A stretch of DNA of 64,000 nucleotides from Micropterix aruncella (GCA_944548615.1 OX155980.1:4500069-4564068); one strand, 5' to 3'. Shown: positions 22,597 through 32,459, counted from the stretch's first letter. Numbers and translations are program-made. The notes: generated by a model from the sequence alone, not told the origin.

Positions 22597-22919
22597 CAAC
22601 GCTATGGTTTAGAGTCATTTAGAGGATCGGCGAGTAGTATCAGATATGTCGTTTCTACATAAAATTGTTCATACTGGGTTGGACAGTCCATACCTCCTGA
22701 GTAGGGTGAGCATACGAGCGCCTTCCCGACACGCACGTGCTCACTCAACTTTTTACGTACCAAGGTTCAACACTAAATGGTTCCAATTCGTTATTGCCGC
22801 GCTTTATACATGCATACAATGTATGCTTTAACGATATTGACATATTTAACCATCAGAATAGTCGATCCTTTGTTAAGGAGGTACGTGAAAAGCTGATTAT
22901 CAGATCGGATTGAATTAGC

Positions 22920-23065
22920 ATGCACAAGCACTCACAAGCACATTCGCACTACAGATACACACACCCACACACACATACATACACGCACACACACATACAA
23001 ATACACATACACACACCCACACATATACGCTCTCCATCACACAAACACACACTAACATCCATACA
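22920..23065. repeat. (CA)n-rich microsatellite
   Basis: An interrupted CA/CACACACAT repeat of about 145 bp at the end of the LINE fragment. The 78-codon frame rich in His and Thr across it is an artefact of the repeat. Confidence 0.9.
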
Positions 23066-23566
23066 CTCGCACATAGCGATTTTAACTGTTACTTTTAAAT
23101 TCTTTTTGGTTTTCTTTGTATTGTATTGTTTAGCATATTTTGTAATCCTTATATAGCAAATAATTTAAAACATCATTGGCTTTGTTACTGGTACATTATA
23201 ACGGTGTTGGGGCAATCCAATTAAAGGCAACGCAACCGTCGATAAAGGTAGCGCAACTGCCATACTTGATACTGTGGATCACGAGCAAGAAATTGGGAAG
23301 CCCCTAAAGACACATATACTCTTACGAAAATTATGAATTATACACCACGTACGAGAAGGTTTTCTGAGGAAATAAATGAATAAAAAATAAAATAAATAAT
23401 ACCACCAACAGAATGACCAGGCAAACGATACGTAATCGAGAAATGTGTCACATCCTTTCCAGAAATAGCTTTTTTATTTTTATTTTTTAATTTTTTTTTA
23501 TTTAAATCCAAAATAAAAAATTACAATATTGATATTAATAATACAGTGTAGAAAAAAACAAATACT
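23066..23566. other. Unassigned AT-rich DNA
   Basis: No gene or element ends are recognised. It includes a T-rich tract at 23468-23510. Confidence 0.4.
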
Positions 23567-24616
23567 TAGGGGGAGTCCGGCAGAGTTTACCAGGGGGGAG
23601 GGAATAGCCACTGCTCATAGAATCTTTGTGGCACAATGTATTGCGACGTTGCTGCACTTTTTAAATGTCTCATACCCAACCCGTCCCTCTCACGCAATGC
23701 CATTGCATTTGGCAGTCAGGCTTGGAAGTGCGAAGTGATAACGTGTTTTTCCGTGCGGTAAGTGCATTTTAAAAATTTTGGACATTTGATTGGTGTTGTT
23801 TTGTATGAATAGATTCAAACAAGTTACCTATATAAATGGCAAGTGTATTTATCCTAGTAACACCTACAATACATTGATTTTATGAATGTGCCATAGTTTT
23901 AAAAATATATATATATATAAATAACAAACAGATTGGCGTAGATGGGAGACATTAGCCACACGTGGGGGGGAGACTTTACCCAGGGTAATCTCTCCCGCAA
24001 TTACCTTTTATAATGATTTCTTTTTTTTCCAGAAAAATAAATACCCAAAATAATATTTTGGTTTTCGTGGATATATCTTGGTAGACAGCCCGGATAAAAA
24101 TTTGACTAAAACACCAGAAAAACAAGACCTAATTATTAATTATGAAGCAAAAAATAAGAAAATGAAAGTAACTAAAAATAAAGGTAAAGAAAAGAAAAAT
24201 ACAGTTAAGAGACACATTTTACAGCCAAGTGACAGTGAGAGTGACCTCGAAGGAGAGCTGAAGTATGACGACAGCTCCGATAGCACATGGGACGAAGATA
24301 ATTGGTTTTGTTTCATATGTATAGAATAGAATAGAATAGAATAGAATAGAATAACTTTATTGTGCTATAAAAACATAACCTAATGAATATTACGCTGGTT
24401 TTATAAAAAAGACAATTTATGCACAAATGGCGGACTTATCGCTATAGCGATATCTTACAGTCAACCATTTGATAAAATAATTCCTAATTTTCACCGTACA
24501 ATACACAAAGAATTAGTAAAGTTAAATTTAAAATAAACTTATACAGATACATGTCAGTAACTTATGCTAAGGTTGCCCAGGGAAGGATAAAGGAGAGGAC
24601 AAGGTGAGGTATTTGG

Positions 24617-26022
24617 TTAGTGGCTGTGTAAAAATAGATGTTTCTTCAACAATTTTTTGAAAGTATGCAGCGAAGGTGCATGCCTGATAGAGTGAGGGAG
24701 CTGATTCCATAAACGAGCAGAATGGACTGTAAAAGAGTGCGTGTAAACAGAAGAATGATGTATCGGAATAGCGAGTGTGTTATCCCGGCTTGATCGAAGT
24801 GGAAGACCGTGGCCTCCCAAAGGGTGGAAATTCTCCTTTAGATAGGAGGGTGAAGTGGGGTTATTGAGTATGTTGTAGAGTAGCGACAACGTATGAAAAT
24901 TTCTTCGATTGCGAATAGGAAGCCAATGAAGTTGCTCACGAAAGCAGCTAACGTGGTCGAACTTTCGCAAATTAAAAACATACCTGAGTAAGATATTTTG
25001 CAGACGCTCCAGCTTATTCAAAATAACCTCACTGGCATCTATATAACAAACATCACCGTAGTCAAGTATAGGCGTTAAGAGTGTGGACACAATCATTTCT
25101 TTATGTGACATGGGGAGAAATCTTTGAAGCCGCCGGAGACTATGAAAACCATGGAAAATGCGACGACTTACTTGGTTTACTTGATCTTGCCAAGAAAGAT
25201 GTTGATCTATTAGAATTCCAAGGTTTTTAACATTTTTGGTATATTCGACAATTTTTCCATTTACGCAAATCGGCGGTAATGATGATGTGTCTATTTTTGA
25301 CAATGTTTTTTTGCCGCCTATAACAATTGCTTGCGATTTATTTGGATTTATGATTATACCATGTTTTGTAGCCCAAGCACATATTTGATCTAAATCGGAG
25401 TTCATTATAGACACGGCAGTGCAAAGGTCATCTGGCTTGGCATGATAATAGATTTGAAGGTCGTCAGCGTATAGATGGTATGATGATGTTAGGCCCTTAG
25501 CAATAGGGTTGATAAAAATTGAGAAGAGTAACGGCGATAAAACTCCTCCTTGCGGAACGCCGGCAGTAAGCTCAACCTGGTCCGATTTAATGTGGGAAGC
25601 TTTGACACACTGGCGGCGTCCACGTAAGTAGGAGTCAAACCATGTAATAACCTTTTCAGAGACATTGAGAGCACGCAGCCGTTCTAGAATAAGGTCAAAG
25701 TCAACTGAGTTAAATGCGCTACTGAAATCTAGCAAAGAGAGAATGGTAAGTTTTCTGTCATTCATTGCGCATCTAATGTCATCAGTAACTCTGACAAGAG
25801 CGGTGGTGGTGCTGTGTCCTGGGCGGAAACCTGACTGCAGGGGATCGAGCAGGTTGTTATGCGTAAGAAAGTAGTTTAGTTGAGAGTATACTGCGTATTC
25901 CAATACTTTTGAGAATACAGGCAAGATTGATATCGGCCTGAATTCTTTTACCGATTGTGGGACTGGTGTTTTTGGGAGAGGGATGATAAAAGCTTCTTTC
26001 CACAGTTTCGGTACAATAGAAT
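24617..26022 (-). pseudogene. LINE reverse transcriptase domain (3' portion of frame)
   Basis: Counting from the methionine at 25924, the protein shows SGFRPGHSTTTALV (residues 31-44), LLDFSSAFNSVD with the motif A aspartate at 66, GVPQGGVLSPLLF (122-134) and the catalytic YADD at 152-155. The usual thumb and tail follow, with LWNQLPHSIR near the C-terminus. The frame is open upstream of that methionine to 26022 (VPKLWKEAFIIPLPKTPVPQ), where the Tc1 element begins. The polymerase active-site residues are intact. The protein would copy LINE RNA at a nicked target; here it is separated from its N-terminus. Confidence 0.93.
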
Positions 26023-27397
26023 TACACCCTTGTGCAAATTAATGTGGACAAAACAATTTTTCTTAAAAAATGTGTTTTATTCTTACAAAAAATACAATCA
26101 GATACAAAGTCGTAACATTAATATTTGATATGTCCACCCTTGGCTTGCAGCACCATATTAATGCATTTCGGTATTGATTCTACCAGCGATTTGCAGTTGT
26201 TTTGAATTTTTGGATCCCGATGCCACACTTAAATCACTGACTCGATCAAGTTGGTTTTCGTTGCGCAGTCCATTTTTCTGAGCCTTGTCTTGGATGGACC
26301 ACAAATTCTTAGTTGGATTGAGGTCTAATGAGTTGCCAGGCCAATTAAAACGTTTATCCCAGTGTCGGTGCAGAATTATTTCACAATCATCGATGCATGC
26401 TAAGGTGCCAAGTCTTGTTGGAAAATGGGAGTTTCCAAATTTATTTTTGAGAGCTCAGGGACCATTTTATCTTGCAAATCCTTTATGTATTTTTTACTAT
26501 TCATCATCCCTATGATGGGTACCAATAGTCCTGTACCATTAAAGGAGAAACATCCCGAAAACATTTGCTTCACGGGGTGTTTGACTGATTGCTGAATGTG
26601 AGCTAATGAAAGTGATTCACCATCGGTCCGGCGAAAAAACTGATGACGCATGCCCTGGACAAAGAAATGGCTTTCATCTGAAAACAACACCTTTTTCCAG
26701 TCATCTTGGGTCCAGTCTTTATATTTATGTGCCCAAACCATCTTTTTCTTCTTCATCACAGCAGTTAAGAGTTGCTTCTTAAGGGGCTTTCGAGCCTATC
26801 GCCCAACTTTTAGCAGACGACGCCGCACTGCCGAGGCATGTACTGTTATCCCAGTAACAGCTAGCTCTCTCTGTAAGTCGTCGCTGGTCTTTGTGATTGG
26901 TCTTCTGGGATTTATTTTACTGTTTCTCAACTAAAACACATCATCTTTCTTAGTGCTTTTTATTTCTCGGCCACATTTTCCTTCTCTTCATGGTGAAATT
27001 GAGTCAGTTTCTCGATTGAGTTTGATCAGTTTGTTAACTGCACTTTTAGAAATGCCACACTCTTCTGCAAACTGCCTTTAAGTCTTTTCAATATGTTCAG
27101 ATAGTGTATTAACCTTAGAACGAACTTCTATTGAAATATCCATTGCTAACATACACCCAAACTGTCACTGAAAACTAATGAAAAAGTAAAAAATCTCAGA
27201 CGAATCGTCAAAAAGTCAAATCACTCAAAAATTTGTAAGCTACTCATGCAACAATACGCCTGTGTGCTTGACTAAGGTTAACTGACACTAATGTGACGTT
27301 GACAGCTGCTAATAGTGCTGACATAACGAAACGTGAAGCAAAATCTGTACCAGTATGAAAAATATGCTTTGTCCACATTAATTTGCACAAGGGTGTA
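26023..27397 (-). mobile_element. Tc1-like transposon with perfect inverted repeats and TA duplication
   Basis: The element (26025-27395, 1371 bp) has perfect 28-bp inverted repeats starting CACCCTTGTGCAAATT. TA flanks both ends (26023-26024, 27396-27397). Taking it out with one TA restores the LINE frame FSLNNSIVPKLW exactly, proving a clean insertion. The perfect termini contrast with its badly damaged transposase, so it was probably mobilised in trans by an active relative. Confidence 0.95.
26118..27143 (-). pseudogene. Tc1-like transposase pseudogene with altered catalytic residue
   Basis: A start codon at 27143 opens MDISIEVRSKVNTLSEH; a helix-turn-helix-like stretch (FAEECGISKSAVNKLI) follows. 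A 119-codon open piece contains FSDESHFF (first aspartate) and TPIFQQDLAP (second aspartate block). After a frameshift the third block reads NSLDLNPTKNLW, with lysine where the family has the catalytic glutamate (usually IENLW). The C-terminus SLVESIPKCINMVLQAKGG ends at 26118. In-frame stops occur near EHIEKT and after LLKVGR, with at least two frameshifts. About 340 codons in all, the usual Tc1 length. The protein would excise and integrate the element; this copy cannot. Confidence 0.92.
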
Positions 27398-27839
27398 TTC
27401 AGTGAAAAATTTATGAGATGAGTGAGTGTTGGCAGAATTACCTCTAAAATTGGCAGAATCAAGTCTTTGTTAAGGTCGTCACACCCAAATGCTTTCGACT
27501 TTATTTTTTTGAAGATGCGTCTGATTTCAGGTTGACAAGTATAACAGAATGTAAATTGGGGCCCACTGGTTTTTGAGTGATTTTCCTCGCGGATAGACTT
27601 CAGTGAAGCTTCTTTATCAGTGGGGTTGAACTTGAAGGGCGGTTGTGCAAAATGAATATTAAGGGTATTCGGATCGATACTCGATTCCGCAAGATTGTGG
27701 CTTGATTTCCCTACACCAATCGTATTTAGGAACTTCCACGTATCTTTTGCATCGGCAGTTTCCAAGTTTTTGCATATAAAAGCTTTCTTAGCATTACGGC
27801 AAAGTTGGTTACAGCGATTTCTTAACAGCCTAAATGAAT
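27398..27839 (-). pseudogene. LINE reverse transcriptase, N-terminal portion between two insertions
   Basis: The minus-strand frame reads LLRNRCNQLCRNAKKAFICK, then DTWKFLNTIGVGK and further on EIRRIFKKIKSKAFGCDDLN and PTLTHLINFSLN. This is the linker before the LINE polymerase core, in frame with the segment at 24617-26022 once the Tc1 element is removed. It also joins the short segment at 28253-28295 across the Penelope insertion. Confidence 0.88.
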
Positions 27840-28252
27840 ATAAAATCGAAGACTATCGCGGTTGTTTGACATTATAAATAGGATAGAAAACGAATTTACC
27901 GCGTGAAATTTGTAGGACCCGACGTTTCGGTGACGTTGCAGCCGCCGTTGTCCGAACACTAACGACGACAAAATTCGCGCGCGTTTTTTCCGCAAACGTT
28001 CGAACTGACGCACTTTATACGAAACTTCCTCTCCGTAGAGGCTCGTAATATAAAATCGAAGACTATCGCGGTTGTTTGACATTATAAATAGGATAGAAAA
28101 CGAATTTACCGCGTGATATTTGTAGGACCCGACGTTTCGGTGACGTTGCAGCCGCCGTTGGACAACGGCGGCTGCAACGTCACCGAAACGTCGGGTCCTA
28201 CAAATTTCACGCGGTAAATTCGTTTTCTATCCTATTTATAGCCTAAATGAAT
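27827..28252 (-). mobile_element. Penelope-like pseudo-LTR unit with 13-bp target duplication
   Basis: The insert (27840-28239, 400 bp) is flanked by AGCCTAAATGAAT at 27827-27839 and 28240-28252. It holds two direct copies of a unit (from about 27840 and 28047) containing GACTATCGCGGTTGTTTGAC, AACGAATTTACCGCGTG and CCCGACGTTTCGGTGACG. An inverted copy of about 77 bp follows (28163-28239). The same unit flanks the GIY-YIG fragment at 45644-46206. Tandem plus inverted terminal units are characteristic of Penelope-like retroelements. There is no coding sequence in this copy. Confidence 0.8.
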
Positions 28253-28424
28253 TCCATGTAGCGTCAGAAGGAGCAGTTTTGTGCTTTGTTTTTAAATATG
28301 TCAGACGGACGAAAAATTAGCCATGCGACTGTGTGCTGTTTGTGGCAAATATGTCCATGAAATGTTTGTCGGACTAACTAGGTATGATAAGGAAGAGTTT
28401 ATTTGCCCTCATTGTTCTAATTAA

Positions 28425-28650
28425 GAAAAGGGAAACTGTTCTGATCATTGTTCTAAGCTGCTCATTGTTCTAATTAAGAAAAGGGAAACTGATTAAGTTT
28501 GTGATCATTTTTAATGTTGATTTTCTTGTTTTGAATACTCAAAGTTCCTAATTTTCTCATTGTATTAAGTAATAATAAGTGCCTTACTTTGTATTAAGTA
28601 ATAATAAGTAACCTTTTTTAAGAATTACAGTTTTTTATTTATTATTTTAC
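28425..28650. repeat. Short tandem duplications downstream of the zinc-finger frame
   Basis: ATTGTTCTAATTAAGAAAAG is repeated at about 28411 and 28463. TTTGTATTAAGTAATAATAA is repeated at about 28558 and 28586. They occur in the presumed 3' untranslated part of the pogo-like element. Confidence 0.75.
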
Positions 28651-28905
28651 CCATTTTTGAACCCGGGTAATGGCTCCCTACTTTGAGGGTAAAGTCTCCC
28701 ACCCAGGCGGGAGAAATTAGCCAAAATCATTTTTGGGACAATTCTTTAATAACTGACAAATTATTAAAGTTATATCAAACGTTTTTAAGTGAAAATATAG
28801 ATAAATAGTGCAGCTTAAAGACACAATTCATAGAAAATACCAATTATGTAAGTATAAAAAATATGCGTATTTTAGTGGAGGGCGGGTAAACTCTCCCGGA
28901 CTCTA

Positions 28906-30390
28906 AACATTGTTTGCCAAGCAAAGAAAGTACAGATTTACTAGACTACAGTCTGTTCTGGAGTGATACCAGTGCTATATTTGTTACATAGTACACATTT
29001 TTATAAATTTTCGGTTAAAATAATGAAAATATTTGACATCATAATTTAGAAAATTTGAAGAAAAAGACATCTATTGTTAGTTAGTAAAGCGCTAATAATA
29101 AAAGGATAAAGGGATAATTATCTACATAGGCATTATGATAAAATAGATACATATACGGGGTGAGTTTTAATTAACCGGCATCCTTGAAGGGAGTGAATCA
29201 GTACGATCAGGGCATCTTCCGAGATCAGGTTTTCTTCGCAATTTGCGTATTGGCATTTCAGTATGGTGGTTATGATGAATATTTCTTCTATACTATTATA
29301 ATAAAAACATGCTTTATAAAAATGATTTTTTTAAAATGCTGATACGATTTTACTAATATATCACAAAGAAAAAACAGCCAAAGCGCCGTGTATATGAACT
29401 CGTTCTATTTCATGTAAACTGATCGTGATAACCGCTGAGCTATGTGATGGTTACATCAAATATCAGCCGTGATGTGCTGCTATGTATATTGTTGTCGGAA
29501 ATTCGGTGCGCGTTTGACGGGTAGGCGTTTTTTGCTAGCTTTTTTTTGCTACACACAAAAATTGACATTTAAGACACTTTAGACACCGATTTTAGACACT
29601 TCACTATTAGCGAACATTTAGACGACTAGAATGTTTGAACCGCTGTATTTTAATGCTGACTTTTGAGTGGTTGGCGTAGGTTTTTCGAATGTTTTAACAA
29701 AATTTGTTGGACCGTTCAAAATGACAGCTGTCTATTTAGACGCGCGCGCTCTCACCAAACCACACGACGGACAGCCCCCGAAATTATATGGCTTACCTAA
29801 AAATCCAATCATATGGCTTACCTAAAAATCCAATCATATGGCTTACCATTGAGACCGATTCCCAATCGACAACCCAATCGATATAACCTTTGTCCTAACA
29901 CTAAGCTGGTATCCCCCAACTGTTTACAGACAACACGAAGTGTTACGTAAAAGACTCACGGCTATATACTTTTAAAAATTAAAATAATTAGGTACTTACT
30001 AATTAATTTTCTTCTTCAAAAATATATTAGGAACCTAATAATATTGACGAGAAAAAAAATATATATTTGGTCATTCCCATAATGCGTCATCAGCCCCATG
30101 TGCGGCATATTTGTACAGTTCGCACATTTTACATTGATCTTACGTCGCTATAATTAAAAAGTAGGAACTACAAATTGCAGAATGAGCATTTAAACAGTTT
30201 TTTGTCTGCAATCGTAATGTCCCGTCGCACACATTCTACAAGATACCACTCATAGTTACAATGTAGGTGTTCAGCAACCGAGCGCGAATTTCATGACTGA
30301 AACAGCTGCGCTTTGGTAACACCCGCTCAACTTTTAGATGTTTAGAATTGAAAAATATGAATGAAAAAGATCTTAAAAAATCTATGACAT
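28906..30390. other. Mostly unassigned DNA with one MITE end
   Basis: From 29157 CGGGGTGAGTTTTAATTAAC resembles the left end of the TA-type MITE at 10906, but I could not find its right end. At 29786-29847 there are 2.5 units of a 25-bp tandem repeat. The rest shows no gene. Confidence 0.45.
29786..29847. repeat. 25-bp tandem repeat, 2.5 units
   Basis: Identical units beginning ATATGGCTTACCTAAAAATC occupy 29786-29810 and 29811-29835, with a 12-bp partial third. Confidence 0.9.
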
Positions 30391-30391
30391 C

Positions 30392-31064
30392 ACTCATTTG
30401 ATCGCTGTGCAGTCCTACAATTATTGTACAATATTGGACTTTCGGACATGTCTACGGATATGTCTACGGATTATGCAGAGAGAGCGACAAAACACAAAGT
30501 ACACTTTTTGTATGCAAGACGTGCCTTCTTGGACAATATCTTCCTATATAAAATTTTAAATAACCATATAAATTCTGCACCCCTTTTGGCCAGAAATATT
30601 TTTAAAATTCCTCGGTCTCCCTCTTCTCGTTCAAAAGATACATTTTATATACCCTCTTTTCACACGAACTATGCGAAAAATACCTTTTTCAGACGGTCAT
30701 GTTTACATTATAATAAAGCTTCGAATGACCTCGACATATTTTCCGACACGTTTATTAGTTTTAGGGGCGATTTGTTGTTGCATTAGCTTATAGTTTAATT
30801 TGTTTTTAAGTGAAACTTTTTGTTTTTTGGTTGCATTAGTTTGGTTTGGTTGCTTGGTTTATTGTTATAAGTTATTAGTATAATTTTGATTGTAATTTTC
30901 CCTTTGCTACTATTTATAATGTTTTCAAGTTTTTAATGGTAATATAGGTCTATTTGTATTATGTATTTTTTTCACATAAATGTATACGACTGTTTCTACA
31001 TAAATAAAAATAAATAAATAAAAATAAAACAATAATTGTAAGGCTGCACAGGGATCAAATGAGT
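30392..31064. mobile_element. LINE tail bracketed by 36-bp inverted repeats
   Basis: The segment 30392-30427 (ACTCATTTGATCGCTGTGCA...) is an inverted copy of 31029-31064 with about three mismatches. Between them lies a LINE reverse-transcriptase tail and its A-rich end. No target duplication is visible outside the repeats. Either a LINE landed at the centre of a small palindromic element, or this is a DNA transposon that acquired LINE sequence. Confidence 0.65.
30424..31028 (+). pseudogene. LINE reverse transcriptase C-terminus and 3' end
   Basis: The 120-codon frame (30424-30786) includes RRAFLDNIFLYKILNNHINS, then SRSKDTFYIPSFHTNYAKN and FFRRSCLHYNKASNDLDIF. This is the C-terminal pattern of jockey/CR1-type LINEs: a LYK-LN-H block, then a block ending in R-N-DIF. 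The start contains a tandem MSTDMSTD from a 12-bp duplication. The 3' untranslated region ends in TAAATAAAAA repeats at 31000-31028. Confidence 0.75.
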
Positions 31065-31099
31065 TATTTGATTATCAAAATTATTAAAATCTGCTACGA

Positions 31100-31137
31100 T
31101 TTTGTGGTACTAGTGAATTATTCAATAGTACCACAAT
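31100..31137. repeat. Small hairpin
   Basis: TTGTGGTACTA and its complement TAGTACCACAA form 11-bp arms around a 13-nt loop directly upstream of the 5S-derived segment. Confidence 0.7.
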
Positions 31138-31140
31138 ATT

Positions 31141-31240
31141 GTAGCCGCGTTGAAACACTGGCTCACGTCAGATCACCGAAGTCAAGCAGCGTCGGACGAG
31201 GTTTATTAGTGCGGAAAATCGGTCGTTGGGTAGACTCGCT
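31141..31240 (+). pseudogene. 5S rRNA-derived segment (possible SINE head or 5S pseudogene)
   Basis: About 95 bp resemble animal 5S rRNA: TTGAAACAC, CACGTCAGATCACCGAAGTC followed by AAGCAGCGTCGGACG, then TTAGTGCGG and TCGTTGGGTAGAC. The GATCACCGAAGT-AAGCA block covers the internal box A region, and TTGGGTAGAC matches the position of box C. It carries several substitutions and one extra base, and lacks the gene's first approximately 20 bp, so it is not a working 5S gene. A downstream tail to about 31330 suggests a 5S-headed SINE, but I found no second copy in this window to confirm that. Confidence 0.65.
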
Positions 31241-31334
31241 GAAGACAATAAATTATCATCGAGCGTTGCTCAGGAAGGGCGGGCAAAAGAAATGCGGCCC
31301 GGTATATCAAAAGGCTTTTAACGAGTGATGGCCA

Positions 31335-31700
31335 CCTGATTTTCTACGTCGAAGTTGGTTGGTTTTTCATGAGAATCAGGGACGATTGATAGAGAAAATA
31401 TATTTTGTGATCCAATATTACTGATGGGCTGGCATGTACATTTGGACGTTAAAATACATAAGATAAAGTTGCTGACAACACAAAAATACGTATATTTTTT
31501 CTCTCTCCTAAAGTATCAAATTTTTCTATGATTTAATCAAAATGAGGGTAAAATTAAGAAATGTCGAAGATGTATTATCATAATAGTATCAATTCATAGT
31601 CATTCCATAACTATAGAAATAAAAGACAATCCTGGCTGTCGCTCGAACGATTGCCAACCTCACCGCTAGATCGATGCTTTTCCGCTTTTCGGTAATTTAT
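31335..31700. other. Unassigned DNA
   Basis: No recognised features. Confidence 0.4.
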
Positions 31701-31701
31701 G

Positions 31702-32456
31702 AAGCGCTGGGTGTAGCTTTATTATGGTAGCTAATGCAGTTGGCCACGAAGACCCATTTGTTCGGGGTCGGTCACACTCACGGGTCAACACCCATCCGGC
31801 GGCCTCCACGCATGAAGTGCGAGCCCGGGTAAGACTCTGGCCTTAGGATTAGTTTCCCCCAGGAGTCAACCTTCTGACGCTCCTGGACGGTTTGCGCACC
31901 GTGCGGCGTAAGCCAATCGATTGTGCATTCTGACTAACAGTAGAGGGAGTCTGGAAACAGTACTGTCTCCTAAGGAGCGGGGGTAGTCGGTTGACCTTAC
32001 GGCGACTGCTCTTGAAACGACCATCGGCTACCCGATTCCGTTGACACCGTTTCACTGCTACGTAAGCGCTGAGTGTACCTTTATTATAGGGGCTAATGGG
32101 CCTTGTTGCAGTTGGCCACTAAGACCCATTTGTTCAGGGTCGGTCAAACTCATGGGTCACCACGTATGAAAAGCGAGCCCGGGTAGGACTCTGGCCTGCT
32201 GGCTGATTTACCCCAGGAGTCAATCTTGTGGCGCTCCTGGGCGGTTGGCGCACCGGCGGCGTCAGCCAACCGATTTTGCATTCTGACTGACAGTCAGGGG
32301 AGTCTGGAAACAGTTCTGTCTCCTATAGACCGGGGGTAGTTGCTTCACCTTACCGGGACTGCTCTTAAAACGACCAATAGGCTACCTGATTCCGGGTAGT
32401 AGCCGGATAAAGGGCGCCGTGGTCCGCGATAAATTCGGCAAACGTCGTAACACCGT
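31702..32456 (+). mobile_element. Family A copies A6 and A7, 3'-truncated, with a 24-bp direct repeat
   Basis: A6 (31726-32063) starts TGGTAGCTAATGCAGTTGG, lacks about 55 bp of the centre and stops in the middle of the family. A7 (32088-32456) starts GGGGCTAATGGGCC and stops soon after GATAAATTCGGC. The sequence AAGCGCTGGGTGTAGCTTTA with ATTAT precedes A6 (31702-31725) and recurs with two changes before A7 (32064-32087). This repeat could be a target duplication of A6 or a segmental duplication. It does not start with TGT, unlike the intact copies. Confidence 0.65.
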
Positions 32457-32459
32457 TCT

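Larger units (their letters stand above)
21480..22915 (+). pseudogene. LINE reverse transcriptase (jockey-like), 5'-truncated and scarred
   Basis: The frame from 21736 (308 codons) carries polymerase landmarks: YTDFSKALDRVNH (motif A aspartate), ESGVPQGSHLGPLLF (motif B) and YADDLKIF (catalytic motif C). A C-terminal tail with RIQKRFIRHLNYR follows. Upstream, HGFLKNRSVV continues into TNLAHFTDY once a 44-bp insertion is skipped. Downstream, frame changes carry remnants such as NIWSPQYATYKLRIERIQKR and, after 22662, HKIVHTGLDSPYLL. A 36-bp in-frame duplication gives LFSNGLSYAEAL/LFSNGLSYAEGL at 22525-22596. All visible polymerase motifs are intact, but the N-terminus and endonuclease are missing. 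Confidence 0.9.
24321..28295 (-). mobile_element. 5'-truncated LINE (CR1/jockey-type), host of Tc1 and Penelope insertions
   Basis: On the minus strand the LINE runs from 28295 to a 3' end of GCACAATAAAGTTATTC followed by a pentameric (TATTC)n tail (24321-24350). The flanking duplication is ATATGT. Removing the two internal insertions leaves a single open frame, from LKTKHKTAPSDATWNSFRLL through FSLNNSIVPKLWKEAF to the stop at 24617. The LINE was therefore undamaged when it was hit. A 120-bp 3'-end copy of the same family lies at 46385-46510 on the plus strand. The 5' part (endonuclease) is absent. Confidence 0.88.
24078..28424 (+). pseudogene. Transposon-encoded protein C-terminus with zinc finger, split by a LINE
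   Basis: The first part (24078-24320) is lysine-rich, then acidic and serine-rich (PSDSESDLEGEL, DDSSDSTWDED), ending WFCFIC. The second part (28302-28424) continues in frame as QTDEKLAMRLCAVCGKYVHE and ends EEFICPHCSN and a stop. Together the cysteines and histidine form a C-x2-C ... C-x2-C ... H ... C-x2-C pattern like the PHD-type finger at the C-terminus of some pogo-family transposases. ATATGT at 24315-24320 and 28296-28301 marks the LINE insertion. Not functional in this copy. The finger assignment rests on cysteine spacing only. Confidence 0.7.
23567..28905 (+). mobile_element. pogo-like DNA transposon, internally deleted, host of a nested stack
   Basis: The left end at 23569 reads GGGGGAGTCCGGCAGAGTTT after TA (23567-23568). 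The right end near 28903 reads GGTAAACTCTCCCGGACTC before TA (28904-28905), so the ends are inverted copies; the right end has lost the final Cs. The outer 330 bp on the left and 250 bp on the right match the 588-bp MITE at 37217-37804. Inside is only the C-terminal exon of a transposase-like protein, with a pyrimidine-rich splice-acceptor-like TTTTTTTTCCAG at 24021-24032. There is no DDE domain, so this is a deletion derivative. Everything between 24321 and 28295 is a later LINE insertion carrying further elements. Confidence 0.75.

Noticed and set aside
22920..23156. His/Thr-rich 78-codon frame
   Set aside because: Product of the CA microsatellite.
27885..27990. A complete hammerhead ribozyme
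   Set aside because: The CUGANGA core is absent; only the GAAA-stem-GTC half is visible, so it is listed as a tentative finding and not annotated as an RNA gene.
29786..29847. Short direct repeats as a CRISPR array
   Set aside because: Units are directly adjacent without spacers, only 2.5 units, in eukaryotic transposon-rich DNA.
31141..31240. Functional 5S rRNA gene
   Set aside because: Lacks the 5' end, has substitutions in the control boxes and an inserted base.
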